Assembly: GCF_001999465.1 (NCBI RefSeq)
Contig: NZ_MQMF01000002.1
Span: 310,001-374,000, forward strand
DNA: 64,000 bases
From: Fictibacillus arsenicus
GTDB lineage: Bacteria; Bacillota; Bacilli; Bacillales; Fictibacillaceae
Direction: 5' to 3'
Shown here: piece after piece, positions 28,210 to 38,900 of the stretch
Layout of the letters: every line of letters begins with the position of its first letter
Numbering within the stretch: position 1 is the first letter of the stretch
Position numbers and translations under genes: made by a program
The notes under the pieces: model-generated
The model's input: the letters and a program-made list of their open reading frames with translations, nothing else
What the model was told of the DNA's origin: nothing
Databases searched by the model: none

Positions 28210-29967
28210 ATGAAAACTGTACTAAGTACGTTAAATGCAAAATATATACACACTTGTCTTGCTTTAAGATATTTAAAAGCATACAGTGAACCTGAATTTC
28301 CTGTAACGATCCGCGAGTTCACGATAAAAGACCCCTCGCTGAATATTGTGACAGACCTATACAGCCAGCAGCCAGATGTCCTTGGTTTCAGCTGTTATAT
28401 CTGGAACATTGAAGAAACCATCAAGGTTATTCAGATGTTTAAGAAGATCAAGCCTGAAACGAAGATCGTCCTCGGCGGTCCAGAGGTTTCTTATGATGTT
28501 GCATACTGGCTAGATCGTATTCCAGAAGTCGATTTTATCGTTGTGAATGAAGGCGAGGAAACATTCAAACACTTGCTTGGTCAGATTCAGAATAACGAGT
28601 CGTTCGAAACTGTAGCTGGTCTTGCATACAGAAAAGATGGTAAACCGAAAATCAATGGACCGCGTGAAAAGCTGGATTTAAAAACTGTCCCTTCACCATT
28701 TCGGTTTGAGGAAGACGTAGCATCTCTTTCCAAACGCATCACCTATTTTGAGACGAGCCGCGGCTGTCCTTATTCATGTGCATTCTGCTTATCTTCAATC
28801 GAAGTAGGTGTCCGTTATTTTAATCCTGATCTTGTTAAGGATGACTTGATCTTCTTGATGGATAACGGAGCGAAAATTATTAAGTTCGTAGATAGAACCT
28901 TCAATATTCGCCGTGATTATGCGCTTGAAATGTTCTCCTTTTTAATCGAGAACCGCAGGCCTGGTGTCGTGTTCCAGTTCGAGATCACAGCAGATATTAT
29001 GAGACCAGAAGTGATCGATTATTTAAATGAACATGCTCCGAAAGGATTGTTCCGATTTGAAATCGGTGTTCAATCAACCAATGATGCGGTAAACGAGCTT
29101 GTTCAGCGCAGACAAAATTTCGAGAAACTTACCCGTACCGTTACTACAGTGCGTGACGGTGGCAAGATCGTTCAGCATTTAGACTTGATCGCTGGATTGC
29201 CTGAAGAAGATTACAGTTCGTTCCGTAAAACATTTAACGATGTTTTTGCGTTTGGGATTGAGGAAGTACAGTTAGGTTTCCTGAAAATGCTTCGCGGTAC
29301 AGGACTTCGTCTCACAGCTGAGAAGCACGATTACGTTTATATGGATCATTCTCCATATGAAATTCTAGGAAACAACGTCCTGACGTTTGACGAAATCATC
29401 CGCATTAAGCAAGTAGAAGACGTATTGGAGAAATATTGGAACGATCATCGAATGGATCACACGGTAAAATATTTGATCAACCATGTGTTTGAATCGCCAT
29501 TTGATTTTTTCCAGGAGTTCGGAACGTATTGGGAGACAAGAGGGTGGTCCAGAATCGGTCATCAGCTTGAAGATCTATATAAACGACTGATCGCATTCTT
29601 AAAAGAATCTGCACCGCACGCTTTGCCGGCAGCTGAAAGCCTTATGAAACTTGACTATCTGGAGCGCCAGCAGTTTAAGCCACGCAAGCCATGGTGGGAA
29701 AATACACAAAACAAAGAAGAAACATCTAAGGTTTTATCACTGCTAGCGCAGTCACCTGAGTTGATTGAAGGTTTCCCGGTACTTTCTGAAAAAGACATTT
29801 ATAAGCATGCTTTTGTTACAGAAACCGCCATCGATCCATTATCAGAGCAAATTGTACATCATCCAGAAACATCATATTTGCTGATTGCTCTGTTTGACCC
29901 AAAACAGCAAAACACACAGATTTTCACAGCACCAAAATCACTTATACATGCAAAAAGGGACGCGTAA
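28210..29967 (+). CDS. B12-binding-domain radical SAM protein (DUF4080-containing)
   Basis: 585 residues. Residues 1 to about 140 form a cobalamin-binding-like Rossmann domain (VLGFSCYIWNIEETIKVI, KIVLGGPEV, VVNEGEETF). The radical SAM core follows with the iron-sulfur motif TSRGCPYSCAFCLSS and an elongated barrel to about residue 370. The C-terminal 200 residues fit the DUF4080 tail. Likely a methyltransferase-type or other radical enzyme; substrate unknown. GAGGT lies before the ATG and an extended -10 TGGTAAAAT at 28145. Transcribed alone; its terminator overlaps the stop. Confidence 0.88.
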   Translation: MKTVLSTLNAKYIHTCLALRYLKAYSEPEFPVTIREFTIKDPSLNIVTDLYSQQPDVLGFSCYIWNIEETIKVIQMFKKIKPETKIVLGGPEVSYDVAYWLDRIPEVDFIVVNEGEETFKHLLGQIQNNESFETVAGLAYRKDGKPKINGPREKLDLKTVPSPFRFEEDVASLSKRITYFETSRGCPYSCAFCLSSIEVGVRYFNPDLVKDDLIFLMDNGAKIIKFVDRTFNIRRDYALEMFSFLIENRRPGVVFQFEITADIMRPEVIDYLNEHAPKGLFRFEIGVQSTNDAVNELVQRRQNFEKLTRTVTTVRDGGKIVQHLDLIAGLPEEDYSSFRKTFNDVFAFGIEEVQLGFLKMLRGTGLRLTAEKHDYVYMDHSPYEILGNNVLTFDEIIRIKQVEDVLEKYWNDHRMDHTVKYLINHVFESPFDFFQEFGTYWETRGWSRIGHQLEDLYKRLIAFLKESAPHALPAAESLMKLDYLERQQFKPRKPWWENTQNKEETSKVLSLLAQSPELIEGFPVLSEKDIYKHAFVTETAIDPLSEQIVHHPETSYLLIALFDPKQQNTQIFTAPKSLIHAKRDA

Positions 29968-29983
29968 TCCGCATCCCTTTTTT
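29952..29983 (+). terminator. Terminator of the radical SAM gene
   Basis: AAAAAGGGA pairs with TCCCTTTTTT; the left arm lies in the last codons and the stop codon is in the loop. Confidence 0.75.
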
Positions 29984-30026
29984 GTTTATTTTTTTTGCTG
30001 TATTTTAAAAACACTTCATTGACCAA

Positions 30027-30215
30027 GTTGATTGGAGCGCAAGGTGCGAGATCCTCGAAAATGAAAAATCACATTTTCTTCGTGCGATGTCAAGCTGTCG
30101 AACCCTTCCTTGTCCTACGGGACGAGCGGTCAGGTGGAGACTCCTAATGGCGCAAAGCGGCAGGAGGCTCACCGCACGCCCCGTGGAAAGCGAGCATCCT
30201 GGAGCGGAAATCAAC
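30027..30215 (+). repeat. Dispersed modular repeat, copy C
   Basis: About 189 bp from GTTGATTGGAGC to GGAAATCAAC. The left half carries a different middle module (GAAAATGAAAAATCACATTTTC) from copies A and B, but the right half with the CTCCT-GGCGC hairpin and the CGCACGCCCCG module is shared. It sits between two convergent genes. Confidence 0.85.
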
Positions 30216-30250
30216 TCTTTCAAATACCAACAAAGTTTACTAAAAGGGTC

Positions 30251-31330
30251 CTAGTTTTTAAACACCGGCTGCCCTGAAACAAATACTGGAGAAGGATTTA
30301 ATACGATAGCTTGGTCCTTTTTAAGACCTTTCTTTATCTGAGCGAAACCGTTTTGCTCAATACCAGTCTCAACTTTCATCTTGTACAGCTTTTCTTTTAC
30401 GATAATTAGCACGTATTTGTTACCATCATCTTTCAAGACAGCTTTCTTTGGAACACTTACTGCGTTTTCCGCTAATTTTTCAGAAACGATGATTTTCGCA
30501 GTCTGCCCCTCTACCCAAGCAGCTTCATCCTCTACAAGAACTGTTAACGTAAAAGTCTGATCCTCGTCTGTTGGCAAAACCGTTTGAACAGTTCCGTTAA
30601 GCTTTTTCTTAATACCAGGTGACTCAATTTGGACAGAATCTCCTGTTTTTACGAAACCAGCAATCTCTTGTTTAACTGCAGCTTTCAATTCAAAGTTCCC
30701 TTGTCCAACAATTGTCAAAACGGGCTTTTGGTCTTGAATGCCATTAACTTCTGAAACTACTCCATCTGCAGGACTTTTTACTGAAAGAGCATCAAGACGA
30801 TCTTCCAAATCGCTGATCTCATCGGATATTACTGAGCTTTCATTTTCTGCAAGCTCTTCTTGAAGTTCAGCATTGCTCAATTGCTCTTGAATTCTGACTT
30901 TCGCATCAGCACTGTCTTTCTCTTCGTCAAAGCTTGATAGTTCACTTTCCCATTCGCTTATCTGACTAGAATAATGATCTGCACGCACATCTGCAGCTTC
31001 TTTTTCCCTTTTTAGGGTTCGAAGTTCTTGTTCTATCTCATTGTTTTCGTATGTAACAAGTGTCTGGCCAGCAGAAACCGTATCACCCGGGTTCACCATT
31101 ATTTCTTTTATCGATCCTAATGAGTCATTTTGATAAATATCGAAAGTGTTTTTGGAATAAGCAATTCCTGTTACTTCATGTTTTTTTGAAAAATCTCTTT
31201 CTTTGGAAAGTGTAGTCTCAAGTCTTGGTGCTACAACTGCTGAAGACTCTTTTTTATCGAAAATTAATAAATTCATCACAAGCAGGAGGACAATTATTAT
31301 GCCAGTCGCTATCCACTTCAACTTATTCAT
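30251..31330 (-). CDS. Membrane-fusion / periplasmic-adaptor-type protein (YknX-like)
   Basis: 359-residue HlyD-family protein: one N-terminal membrane helix (about residues 7-25), a biotinyl-lipoyl-like domain (IMVNPGDTVSAGQTLVTYEN), a long acidic coiled coil (about 110-180), the second lipoyl half (VKSPADGVVSEVNG) and beta-barrel domains. In B. subtilis YknX is the adaptor of the YknWXYZ ABC transporter that protects from the SdpC toxin. Its gene starts 12 bp after the YknW-like gene, GGGGG upstream. The ABC genes yknY/yknZ are absent; repeat copy C and a convergent gene follow at once. Confidence 0.8.
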   Translation of the reverse strand: MNKLKWIATGIIIVLLLVMNLLIFDKKESSAVVAPRLETTLSKERDFSKKHEVTGIAYSKNTFDIYQNDSLGSIKEIMVNPGDTVSAGQTLVTYENNEIEQELRTLKREKEAADVRADHYSSQISEWESELSSFDEEKDSADAKVRIQEQLSNAELQEELAENESSVISDEISDLEDRLDALSVKSPADGVVSEVNGIQDQKPVLTIVGQGNFELKAAVKQEIAGFVKTGDSVQIESPGIKKKLNGTVQTVLPTDEDQTFTLTVLVEDEAAWVEGQTAKIIVSEKLAENAVSVPKKAVLKDDGNKYVLIIVKEKLYKMKVETGIEQNGFAQIKKGLKKDQAIVLNPSPVFVSGQPVFKN

Positions 31331-31342
31331 TTGCTAGCCCCC

Positions 31343-32014
31343 TTACACCAATTGTCCGCTGACTAATGCAGCATATATGGAATATAAAATAATCCAGAAA
31401 ACAGATCCGCCGATTGTAACGGCTAAACAGTAGCTTTTTGCTTTAAATGATAACTGTCTTAATGCAAAGTAAATGACAACTGAGCCCCATAGGGTAAATA
31501 CATTGATTAAATTTAACAATTCCTGCCAAAAACCATACTTAAAAAACAGAACACCTGCAAATCCAAAACCTAACGGCTGAACAACTTCTTCAGCACCTAT
31601 AGCAAATTGAAACGGCAGCTCGAATGCTAATCCAATTAAAAAAAGCACATACACAACACTCATTACATAAAAAAGAGCTTTGTAGCCGATATCTCGAAAG
31701 AATGCGTATAGAAATAGTGTTCCAGCTTGCAGAATGAGAAACGGTACAATAATACCCCAAACTCCACCCGCTAAAGAAATTAAAAATCTGAGAAGTTCTT
31801 GTTCTGTTCCTGATAGTTTTGCTGCTTCTACGAATGAAATGGTTTTAAAAGATGGAAATGCTGCAAAAAAGGATAATGCATGAAGCAATCCGCTGACCGC
31901 TAAAATCGCAATAAACCTAATCCAGAATCCTTCTTTTTCTTTCCACTCTTTATAAAATGAAAAATATGTATAAGGCTTTGTTAAAGCAGGAATAAATTGA
32001 GCTCTTCCTGTCAT
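31343..32014 (-). CDS. Yip1-domain membrane protein (YknW-like)
   Basis: 223 residues with five to six membrane helices and a Yip1-type layout, N-terminal GRAQFIPALTKPYTYFSFY. Size and partner match B. subtilis YknW (about 231 residues), which binds the YknXYZ transporter. GGGGGAGG lies upstream of the ATG. First gene of the pair. Confidence 0.75.
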   Translation of the reverse strand: MTGRAQFIPALTKPYTYFSFYKEWKEKEGFWIRFIAILAVSGLLHALSFFAAFPSFKTISFVEAAKLSGTEQELLRFLISLAGGVWGIIVPFLILQAGTLFLYAFFRDIGYKALFYVMSVVYVLFLIGLAFELPFQFAIGAEEVVQPLGFGFAGVLFFKYGFWQELLNLINVFTLWGSVVIYFALRQLSFKAKSYCLAVTIGGSVFWIILYSIYAALVSGQLV

Positions 32015-32179
32015 ACGGCCTCCCCCTTCTCTCTCTGTTTATCTGTATATCGTATCACAAATTTTTACTCATAATGACAATTTCTGACTCATTTTTTCAA
32101 AAATAGGCACATCTCCGTATAAATGCTTTTATTCCGCAAAAACTAACGCAAACTACACAAGAATCGGGATGAGGTTTTT

Positions 32180-33745
32180 ATGACTTTTTTTAAGAAACCC
32201 AAAAAGCTAATACAAGAAAAAGAAGCTCCGATACAGCAAGATAGCCCTCAAGAGGATAATTCGAAAGATAACGAGTCTGTCACGGTTCAAAAGCTTAGTC
32301 TAGATGAAATGTTAACGAAGGTTAAAGAACCTTTCTCTGCAACTGAAGATTTATTGACACATGAGATTGAGCTTCCCTCTGATAAAAGCCGGATAGCTCT
32401 TCTTTATATTGAATCCATTGTAGATAAACAGCTCGTCCAGAGCATGATCTTAAATCCTTTGTTTGTGACTGATAAAGAAATCAACTTTGCTTCTTTTAAA
32501 CAGATGGCGAGCATTGATCTAAAGAAGCACACTGAAATAAAACAAGTACAGGAACTGCTACTGCAATCAAACACGCTTATTTTTACTGAAGATACATCTT
32601 GTTTTTATGCCATGTCAACACCAGTGAAGACACAGAGAGATATAACAGAACCAGATAATGAAACCATCATTCGCGGTGCTCATGAAGGTTTCATAGAAAA
32701 CCTGTCAATGAATCTGGCACTTGTACGAAAACGGTTAAAAACACCAAGATTGACTGTTAAATATCTCCAAGTTGGTAAAGAGACTCATACTACAATCGCT
32801 TTATTATATGTTGACAATATTTGTGACCCTGAACATGTAAAGGAAGTTGATAAAAGAATAAAATCCATTGAAGCTGATGCAGTTTATACTCCGGGAAATA
32901 TTGAGGAGAGCATTGAAGACAAACCGTTCAGTTTTTTCCCGCAGATGCTCAGTACAGAACGGCCAGATCGTGTTGCAGCAAACTTAATGGAAGGCAGAGT
33001 AGCCCTTATATACGACACATCACCTACAGCGCACGTCATGCCTGTAAATTTCTTTTCGTTTTATCAATCTGTAGATGATTACAATAAAAGATGGCATATC
33101 GGTTCCTTCTTCCGTTTTGTCCGAATCATGGGTTTTTTTATTGCTATGGGATTACCTGCTGTATATATTGCTATCGTTTCATTTCATTTTGAGGTCATTC
33201 CGTTCGGCCTCATTTTGCTGATAAAAAGTTCACTTGAGGATATCCCTTATCCCCCATTATTTGAAGCACTTCTGATGGAGCTGACGATTGAATTAATCCG
33301 GGAAGCATCTATAAGACTTCCAACCAGGATCGGTTCCACAATCGCAATCGTTGGTGGTCTCGTAATTGGTGATGCTGTCGTTAAAGCAGGACTTGTATCA
33401 AATTTAATGATTATTGTTGTGGCGATTACTGCCATTGCGGCTTACATTGTTCCGTCAAATGAAATGAGTGCTGCAGTTCGTATTTTACGTTTTCCGTTCA
33501 TGGTTGCAGCAGCTACATTAGGTTTTTTGGGAATAGTTTTCGGGTTTCTGATCTTAATTTTTCATTTATGCAGACTTTACACGTTCGGATCGCCTTACTT
33601 CGCCCCAATCGCTCCTTTGAACTTAGCAGATTTAAAGGATGCGTTCATACGTGCTCCGTTTTGGAAACAAAACACTCGTCCTAAAGATGTAACTGCTCAA
33701 AAAGTGGATAATGCTAACCATACACGAAAGTGGGATAAATCATGA
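32180..33745 (+). CDS. Spore germination receptor A subunit (GerA/GerKA family)
   Basis: A subunit of a spore inner-membrane germinant receptor. The 521-residue protein has an acidic hydrophilic N-terminal half and a membrane C-terminal half (from about residue 310) with the family stretch PPLFEALLMELTIELIREASIRLP. B and C subunit genes follow with ATGA overlaps (4 bp each), so the three are translationally coupled. Expression would be forespore-specific (family knowledge); I did not find a clear sigma-G promoter. Which germinant it senses cannot be told. Confidence 0.93.
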   Translation: MTFFKKPKKLIQEKEAPIQQDSPQEDNSKDNESVTVQKLSLDEMLTKVKEPFSATEDLLTHEIELPSDKSRIALLYIESIVDKQLVQSMILNPLFVTDKEINFASFKQMASIDLKKHTEIKQVQELLLQSNTLIFTEDTSCFYAMSTPVKTQRDITEPDNETIIRGAHEGFIENLSMNLALVRKRLKTPRLTVKYLQVGKETHTTIALLYVDNICDPEHVKEVDKRIKSIEADAVYTPGNIEESIEDKPFSFFPQMLSTERPDRVAANLMEGRVALIYDTSPTAHVMPVNFFSFYQSVDDYNKRWHIGSFFRFVRIMGFFIAMGLPAVYIAIVSFHFEVIPFGLILLIKSSLEDIPYPPLFEALLMELTIELIREASIRLPTRIGSTIAIVGGLVIGDAVVKAGLVSNLMIIVVAITAIAAYIVPSNEMSAAVRILRFPFMVAAATLGFLGIVFGFLILIFHLCRLYTFGSPYFAPIAPLNLADLKDAFIRAPFWKQNTRPKDVTAQKVDNANHTRKWDKS

Positions 33746-34836
33746 ATAGTCATACGATCACGCATAGACAGCTATTCTTTTTGGTTGTTCAGACACAAAT
33801 CGGTGTAGGTGTATTATCTCTGCCCTTTTCTTTATTTACTAAAGCTAAGATTGATGGATGGATTTCGCTGATCATTGCCGGTTTGTTGATTCAATTTTCA
33901 ATATTGGCAATCTGGAAATTATGTGACAGATTTCCGCAGAACACGATTTACGAGATTCTTCCAAAAATCATGGGTAAAAACTTAGGTCTCGTGTTCAACT
34001 TTATTTACACGATGCATTTTGCGTTCATCTCAATTCTAATCTTAATCATGTATAACAGCATTGTTGGTAAATGGATTCTGTTTGAAACACCTCATTGGGT
34101 GATTATTTTTATTATGGCCGCCGCAGGATATTATTTTATTACAAGTAGCCCAAGAGAAATTGTAAGATTTTTTGTACTTGTTACACCACTGCTTCTCATT
34201 TTGTTCGTTTTCATCTTGTACGCATATACAGATGTTCATTTTCTTTATCTTTTTCCAGTCGGACAAGCGGGAATACTTACCATTATTAAGAGCTCTTCTG
34301 ACGCTGTAGTAGCCCTTCTTGGATTTGATGTGGCACTTGTGTTTTTAGCTTATACGACCGGCACGCCGGCCAAAAAAATAAAAGTCATCTCGTTTGCATC
34401 TTTTTGTATAACAGTCCTTTATGCGTTTATCGTTTTTACCACTTATATTTATTTTAACCCTGAGGAAATTGTGATTGTGCCTGAACCTGTCTTGTATATG
34501 CTCAAAGCGTTTTCGTTTTCGATTATTGAAAGAACCGACTTGATCTTTCTATCAGTGTGGATCATATCAGTGGCTACTTCATTCATCAGTTATCTCTTTA
34601 TCACAGCAAAAGGTGTACAAACTCTTTTTAAACTAAAAGATCATCAAAAAGGAGCACCTTATGTAGCTATTTTTTGTGCCATGATCGCAATCATTCCGAA
34701 TGAAAAGCTAGAAGTATTGATCTGGAATAAATATATAAGCCTTACATCGCTCATTTTTTCTGCAATGTTTCCAATCGTTCTACTACTGATCGCCATGCTC
34801 AGGAAAAAGCAGGAGAAAGGAGCGGCTTCTTCATGA
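33742..34836 (+). CDS. Spore germination receptor B subunit (GerB family, APC superfamily)
   Basis: 364-residue polytopic protein with about ten membrane helices, starting HTITHRQLFFLVVQTQIGVGVLSLP, the family's first helix with the GVGVL unwinding point. B subunits are amino-acid-transporter-like and are believed to hold the germinant site. Overlaps the A gene by 4 bp (33742-33745) and the C gene likewise. Confidence 0.93.
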   Translation: MNSHTITHRQLFFLVVQTQIGVGVLSLPFSLFTKAKIDGWISLIIAGLLIQFSILAIWKLCDRFPQNTIYEILPKIMGKNLGLVFNFIYTMHFAFISILILIMYNSIVGKWILFETPHWVIIFIMAAAGYYFITSSPREIVRFFVLVTPLLLILFVFILYAYTDVHFLYLFPVGQAGILTIIKSSSDAVVALLGFDVALVFLAYTTGTPAKKIKVISFASFCITVLYAFIVFTTYIYFNPEEIVIVPEPVLYMLKAFSFSIIERTDLIFLSVWIISVATSFISYLFITAKGVQTLFKLKDHQKGAPYVAIFCAMIAIIPNEKLEVLIWNKYISLTSLIFSAMFPIVLLLIAMLRKKQEKGAASS

Positions 34837-35954
34837 AAAAAATATTAACTGTCCTTCCCGTTCTGCTTCTTCTAACTGGTTGCTGGGATCAAGCAATGCT
34901 TAATCAAACTAAACTTATAACAGCTGGCGGCTTCGATTATACAAAGGATGGAAAAGTGTTAACTACAGCAGCTGTTCCTCAATCTGTTGCTGCAGAAGCG
35001 GGAAAAGGGAACATTGTAAATCAAATATTCTCTGCTTCAGGCAACACAGCTCGGCAAAGCCGGTTAAGACTAGATAGAAGAGTAGCAGAAAGGCTGGACG
35101 CTTCCAAGAATCAGATCATTCTTTTCGGAGAAGATGCTGCAAAAAAAGATATTTATCAGCTTTTAGATGTTTTTTACCGAGATCCTAAATCCGCTTTGAA
35201 TGCAAAATTAGCCGTTGCAAAAGGTAAAGCGTCTGATGTGATCAGTACCCGGTTTGAAGAACCTAAAATGTCGAGTGGCGTTGGGGAATACTTAAGAGAT
35301 TCGATTATAAGTGCCGAAGAATCTGCAACCGTTCCAAAAGAAAATATACAGACGGTATGTCCCGTCATGTTTGATCCTGGTCAAGATTTTGCTCTCCCTT
35401 ATCTAGAGCCTTTGAAAAAAACAGTAAGTATTCGTGGTGTAGCTTTGTTCCATGAACATAAGATGGTCGGAACAATAAGAGAACCATTGTCTGTGACATA
35501 TACGATGCTAACCGGAGAAAAACATACAATCGCCATGAATACAACAAAGAAAATCTTTAAGAACAAAAAACCAGAATTAATGAATTATGTGACGATTAAG
35601 GTTAAAAAGAATAAGCGTTCTTTCGATGTCGATGTAACACCAGAAGGAAAAGTTTCTGCAGAAATAAAATTAAAAATGAAAGTTATCGTTACGGAGTATC
35701 CTAGCGATAACTTGGGTACACCTGGAGAAGTGGAAAATGTTGAAAAACGGCTTTCTAAAAAGCTTACAAAAGATGCACAGAAAGTAATCGTTAAACTCCA
35801 AAAAATGAACAGCGATCCGTTCGGAGTCGGCAGACATGTGATGGCCTACCATTATCCAGTTTGGGAGAAGTTAAACTGGAAAGAAGTATATCCGAAAATT
35901 GATTTTAAAGCCTCGATTGATGTTGATGTGATCGGACATGGTATCATCGAATAA
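34833..35954 (+). CDS. Spore germination receptor C subunit (Ger(x)C lipoprotein)
   Basis: 373-residue lipoprotein: short signal MKKILTVLPVLLLLTGCWDQ with lipobox LTGC and the family's CWDQ/CWDR beginning. The remainder fits Ger(x)C (GGFDYTKDGKVLTTAAVP, ending in the DFKASIDVDVIGHGII region). It attaches to the outer face of the spore inner membrane. Last gene of the receptor operon. Confidence 0.93.
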   Translation: MKKILTVLPVLLLLTGCWDQAMLNQTKLITAGGFDYTKDGKVLTTAAVPQSVAAEAGKGNIVNQIFSASGNTARQSRLRLDRRVAERLDASKNQIILFGEDAAKKDIYQLLDVFYRDPKSALNAKLAVAKGKASDVISTRFEEPKMSSGVGEYLRDSIISAEESATVPKENIQTVCPVMFDPGQDFALPYLEPLKKTVSIRGVALFHEHKMVGTIREPLSVTYTMLTGEKHTIAMNTTKKIFKNKKPELMNYVTIKVKKNKRSFDVDVTPEGKVSAEIKLKMKVIVTEYPSDNLGTPGEVENVEKRLSKKLTKDAQKVIVKLQKMNSDPFGVGRHVMAYHYPVWEKLNWKEVYPKIDFKASIDVDVIGHGIIE

Positions 35955-35992
35955 AAAAAGGTTCAAGGCATAATTGCCTTGAACCTTTTCTT
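35952..35992. terminator. Bidirectional terminator between gerC-type gene and sbcC
   Basis: AAAAAAAGGTTCAAGGCA pairs with TGCCTTGAACCTTTT around a short AT loop; T-runs on both strands. It occupies the 38-bp gap between the convergent stops. Confidence 0.9.
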
Positions 35993-38900
35993 TTATAACT
36001 GGTCCAGCCTTACCCTAGTCCCATTGCCAGAGTGTTGAGCAGGTTCTACTATAAGACGCTTCGTTAATCTTGCTTTTAACTCAGGTACGTGTGATATGAC
36101 ACCAATCGCAAAGTTTTCCATCTGAACTTTTTCGAGTGCTGTTACTACAGTATCGAGAAGTTCTTGATCCAGCGTTCCAAATCCTTCATCTAAGAAGAAA
36201 AATTGAAGCGGGAACTTTCCTCTCAGCTGTATTTGTGCGGATAAGGATAGTGCTAACGCAAGTGAAGTCAGAAAAGTTTCTCCTCCTGATAAAGAAGTAA
36301 CCGGCCTTTTAATTCCGCCGTTGGCATCATCTCGAATGACAAAACCGCTGTTGGAATCAACTTCGATCGCATAACGCCCCCTTGTGAGCTTAGAAAGCCG
36401 GCTTGATGCATCACGCGTAACATGAATGAGCTGCTCTTCAGCCATGAACTCAACAAACGCGTTACCTCTAAACACACTTTGAAGCTTTCCGATTTGTTCC
36501 AGAAGTGCTAACACTTTTAGCTTTTCATTCTCGAGCTCTTTAAAACGAGCGTGGTTTTTTTCAATTGTAATCCAATTCTGTTTTGCCTGTCCTACAGCTT
36601 CCCTCGCCGCATCAGCTTCTTGCTTCCGTTCATTCAAAGCTGTTTGGTATTGAAGCATTTCTTCTTCACTAATTGGTTTTTCAGGAAGTTTTGCTTTTAA
36701 TCCTTCAATAGCTGCTTTTACCTCTTTGCACTGATCAGAATAAATCGTCAGCTGCTCTTCCCATAGTTGCTGTGAAGCTTCATTTTTTACAGATTCTGAG
36801 TACTCTTCATAGCTGTTAAAAATTGAATTTTGCAGTTTCTCTTTCCATTGGACATTAGCTTTTTCGCTTCTTTTAAGTGCATCTTCAAAGCGCTGCAACG
36901 TGGAATGAAATGCCTTGTCAGCTTCCAAAAATAGTTTTCGTGAACGCTCATATTGCTCTACAGAATCCTTATATGAAGCCGCAACTGTTTTCAGCTGTTT
37001 ATTGACGGCTTCATATTGTTCACTTGCTTTTTTATCACCTAAGCGTTCTACCAGCTTTTCTTTAAGATGCTGTATATCTTTATTTAGAATTTTGAGCTGG
37101 TTCTTACTTGTATTTATGGTGAATTCAAGCTTTCTGTTATCTTCTTTTGTTTTTTCAATTTTACTATTTTGCTTTTCAAGAAAATCTGCAGCTACTTTAA
37201 GACTTTCTTGAATCTCATTCTGCCTTGTTTCACGCTTTTCAAACTGTTTCTTTACTTCATTCAGGTTCTCTAATTCAAAAGATATTTCTGCTTCTTTCCA
37301 TTCAGCAGCAATCTCTTCTTCAGACACTTTGTTGACCTTGATTTTTCGCTGTAAATCTTTTACCTGTTTTTCAGTATATTCACAGTTATACGTTAAATGT
37401 TCAAGCTGCTTTTGCTGTTCGTCAAAGCGCGATGTGAGTGCTTCAAACCGGTCTTCGAGTGAGAGCTGATCTTGGATCGCCCCTTTTACTTTAGTGGAGT
37501 GATCATTTAATTTCTCATCATCAAAGGTTTTGTCTGTTTTTACACTTTCAGTTACTGCAGCATCACGCGCTGCAGCAGTTTCCTCGCTTGGCACATTCAT
37601 CTTTGACCAGATTTTATTTGATAATTTCTCAAGCGTTTCTGAAAGATGGATTAAATCACGGTGCTTGTTTTGCAATGTAACTTTTGCAGCTTCTAAGTAT
37701 TCTACTTTGTCATCGTTACTGTCTAGGTCATTATTTGATTCATTAAACGGAAAAGGGTGAACAGTCGAGCCGCAAACCGAACATGGCTCGTTCTCTTCCA
37801 ACTGCGAAGATAGCTGGGCAGCTAGATGATGAACCTTACATTTTTCCTGGTACTCTTTTTCTCTTTTGAGTGTTTCCTGCAATGATAGAGAAAGACTTTC
37901 ATTTTCTCTTATCGCATTTTGCACTTCATTATATATAGTCAAAACATCATCAGATAGAGTCTTCCAGTTTTCTACGCACGTGCTGATCTTGCCCTTTACA
38001 TGTACTATGTTTTGATTCATCGATTCCAAATTTTCTACTGCTTGTTTAAGCTCTTTTTGAATGGTTTGTTCTTCGTTATGAAAGCTCTGATAACGCTGTG
38101 AGAGCAATAGAGCAGACTGCATTACCGCACGTTCTCTTTGACTGATCTCAATAGTCGTTAATTCTTCTTTCAAAGAACTTTGTTTTTTCTTTCCTTTTTC
38201 AAGCAAGACGATCGCATCATCTTCTGATTTTTTCCCAAGAGAATAAGAGCTTTCCATCTCAGAAAGTTTTACAGTTTCTTTCTGCAGTGCTGCTTCCTTT
38301 TCATTAAGATCTTTTTCCCACTGAAAAGCTTCTTCTAATACGCTGAGTCTTCTAATTAATTCTGGCTCTTCTTTTTCTTTTGTATCTTTCGCTTGTTCGT
38401 ACTGTTTCTCATGTTCAACAGAAAGCTTTTTGAGCTTTTCGGCATTTTGTTCAAGCTGTTCTTTTTCCGTGCTAAGTTCCTTTTTAACCCTGTTGGATTC
38501 AAGCCATTCTTCTGCATATGGTGTAAGACGGTCTGCCATTACTGCTTTTTTATGAAGTTGCTTCAGCTGTTCCATTTCAGGTAATTGCAAGTCCAGCTCT
38601 TTTTGACTTAAAAGAAGTTTTTCATTTTCTGATTGTGTTTCCCAAAATGCTTTTTTCAGTTTATATGTTTCTTCTTCTGTTTTTAAAAGTTCTGAAATGT
38701 TAAGCAGAACTCGTTCTTTTTCTTTGAGCCGCGACTCCGCTTCCTGTAATGCTTCATGTGAAGCATCCCCTAATCCAGCTTGTTCTGCTGTAATCTCATT
38801 CAGACGATTCTTTTGTTCATCAGCTCTTTTCTTGAGCTTTTGATTTAAAACGTCGCCATACTTTTCTAGCTGAAAAAGACGCTGAAGCATCTGTCTTCTA

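Noticed and set aside
32100-32165. Sigma-G promoter for the germination operon
   Set aside because: Only a partial match (GTATA and an AAACTA-like element); expected from biology but not convincing in the sequence.
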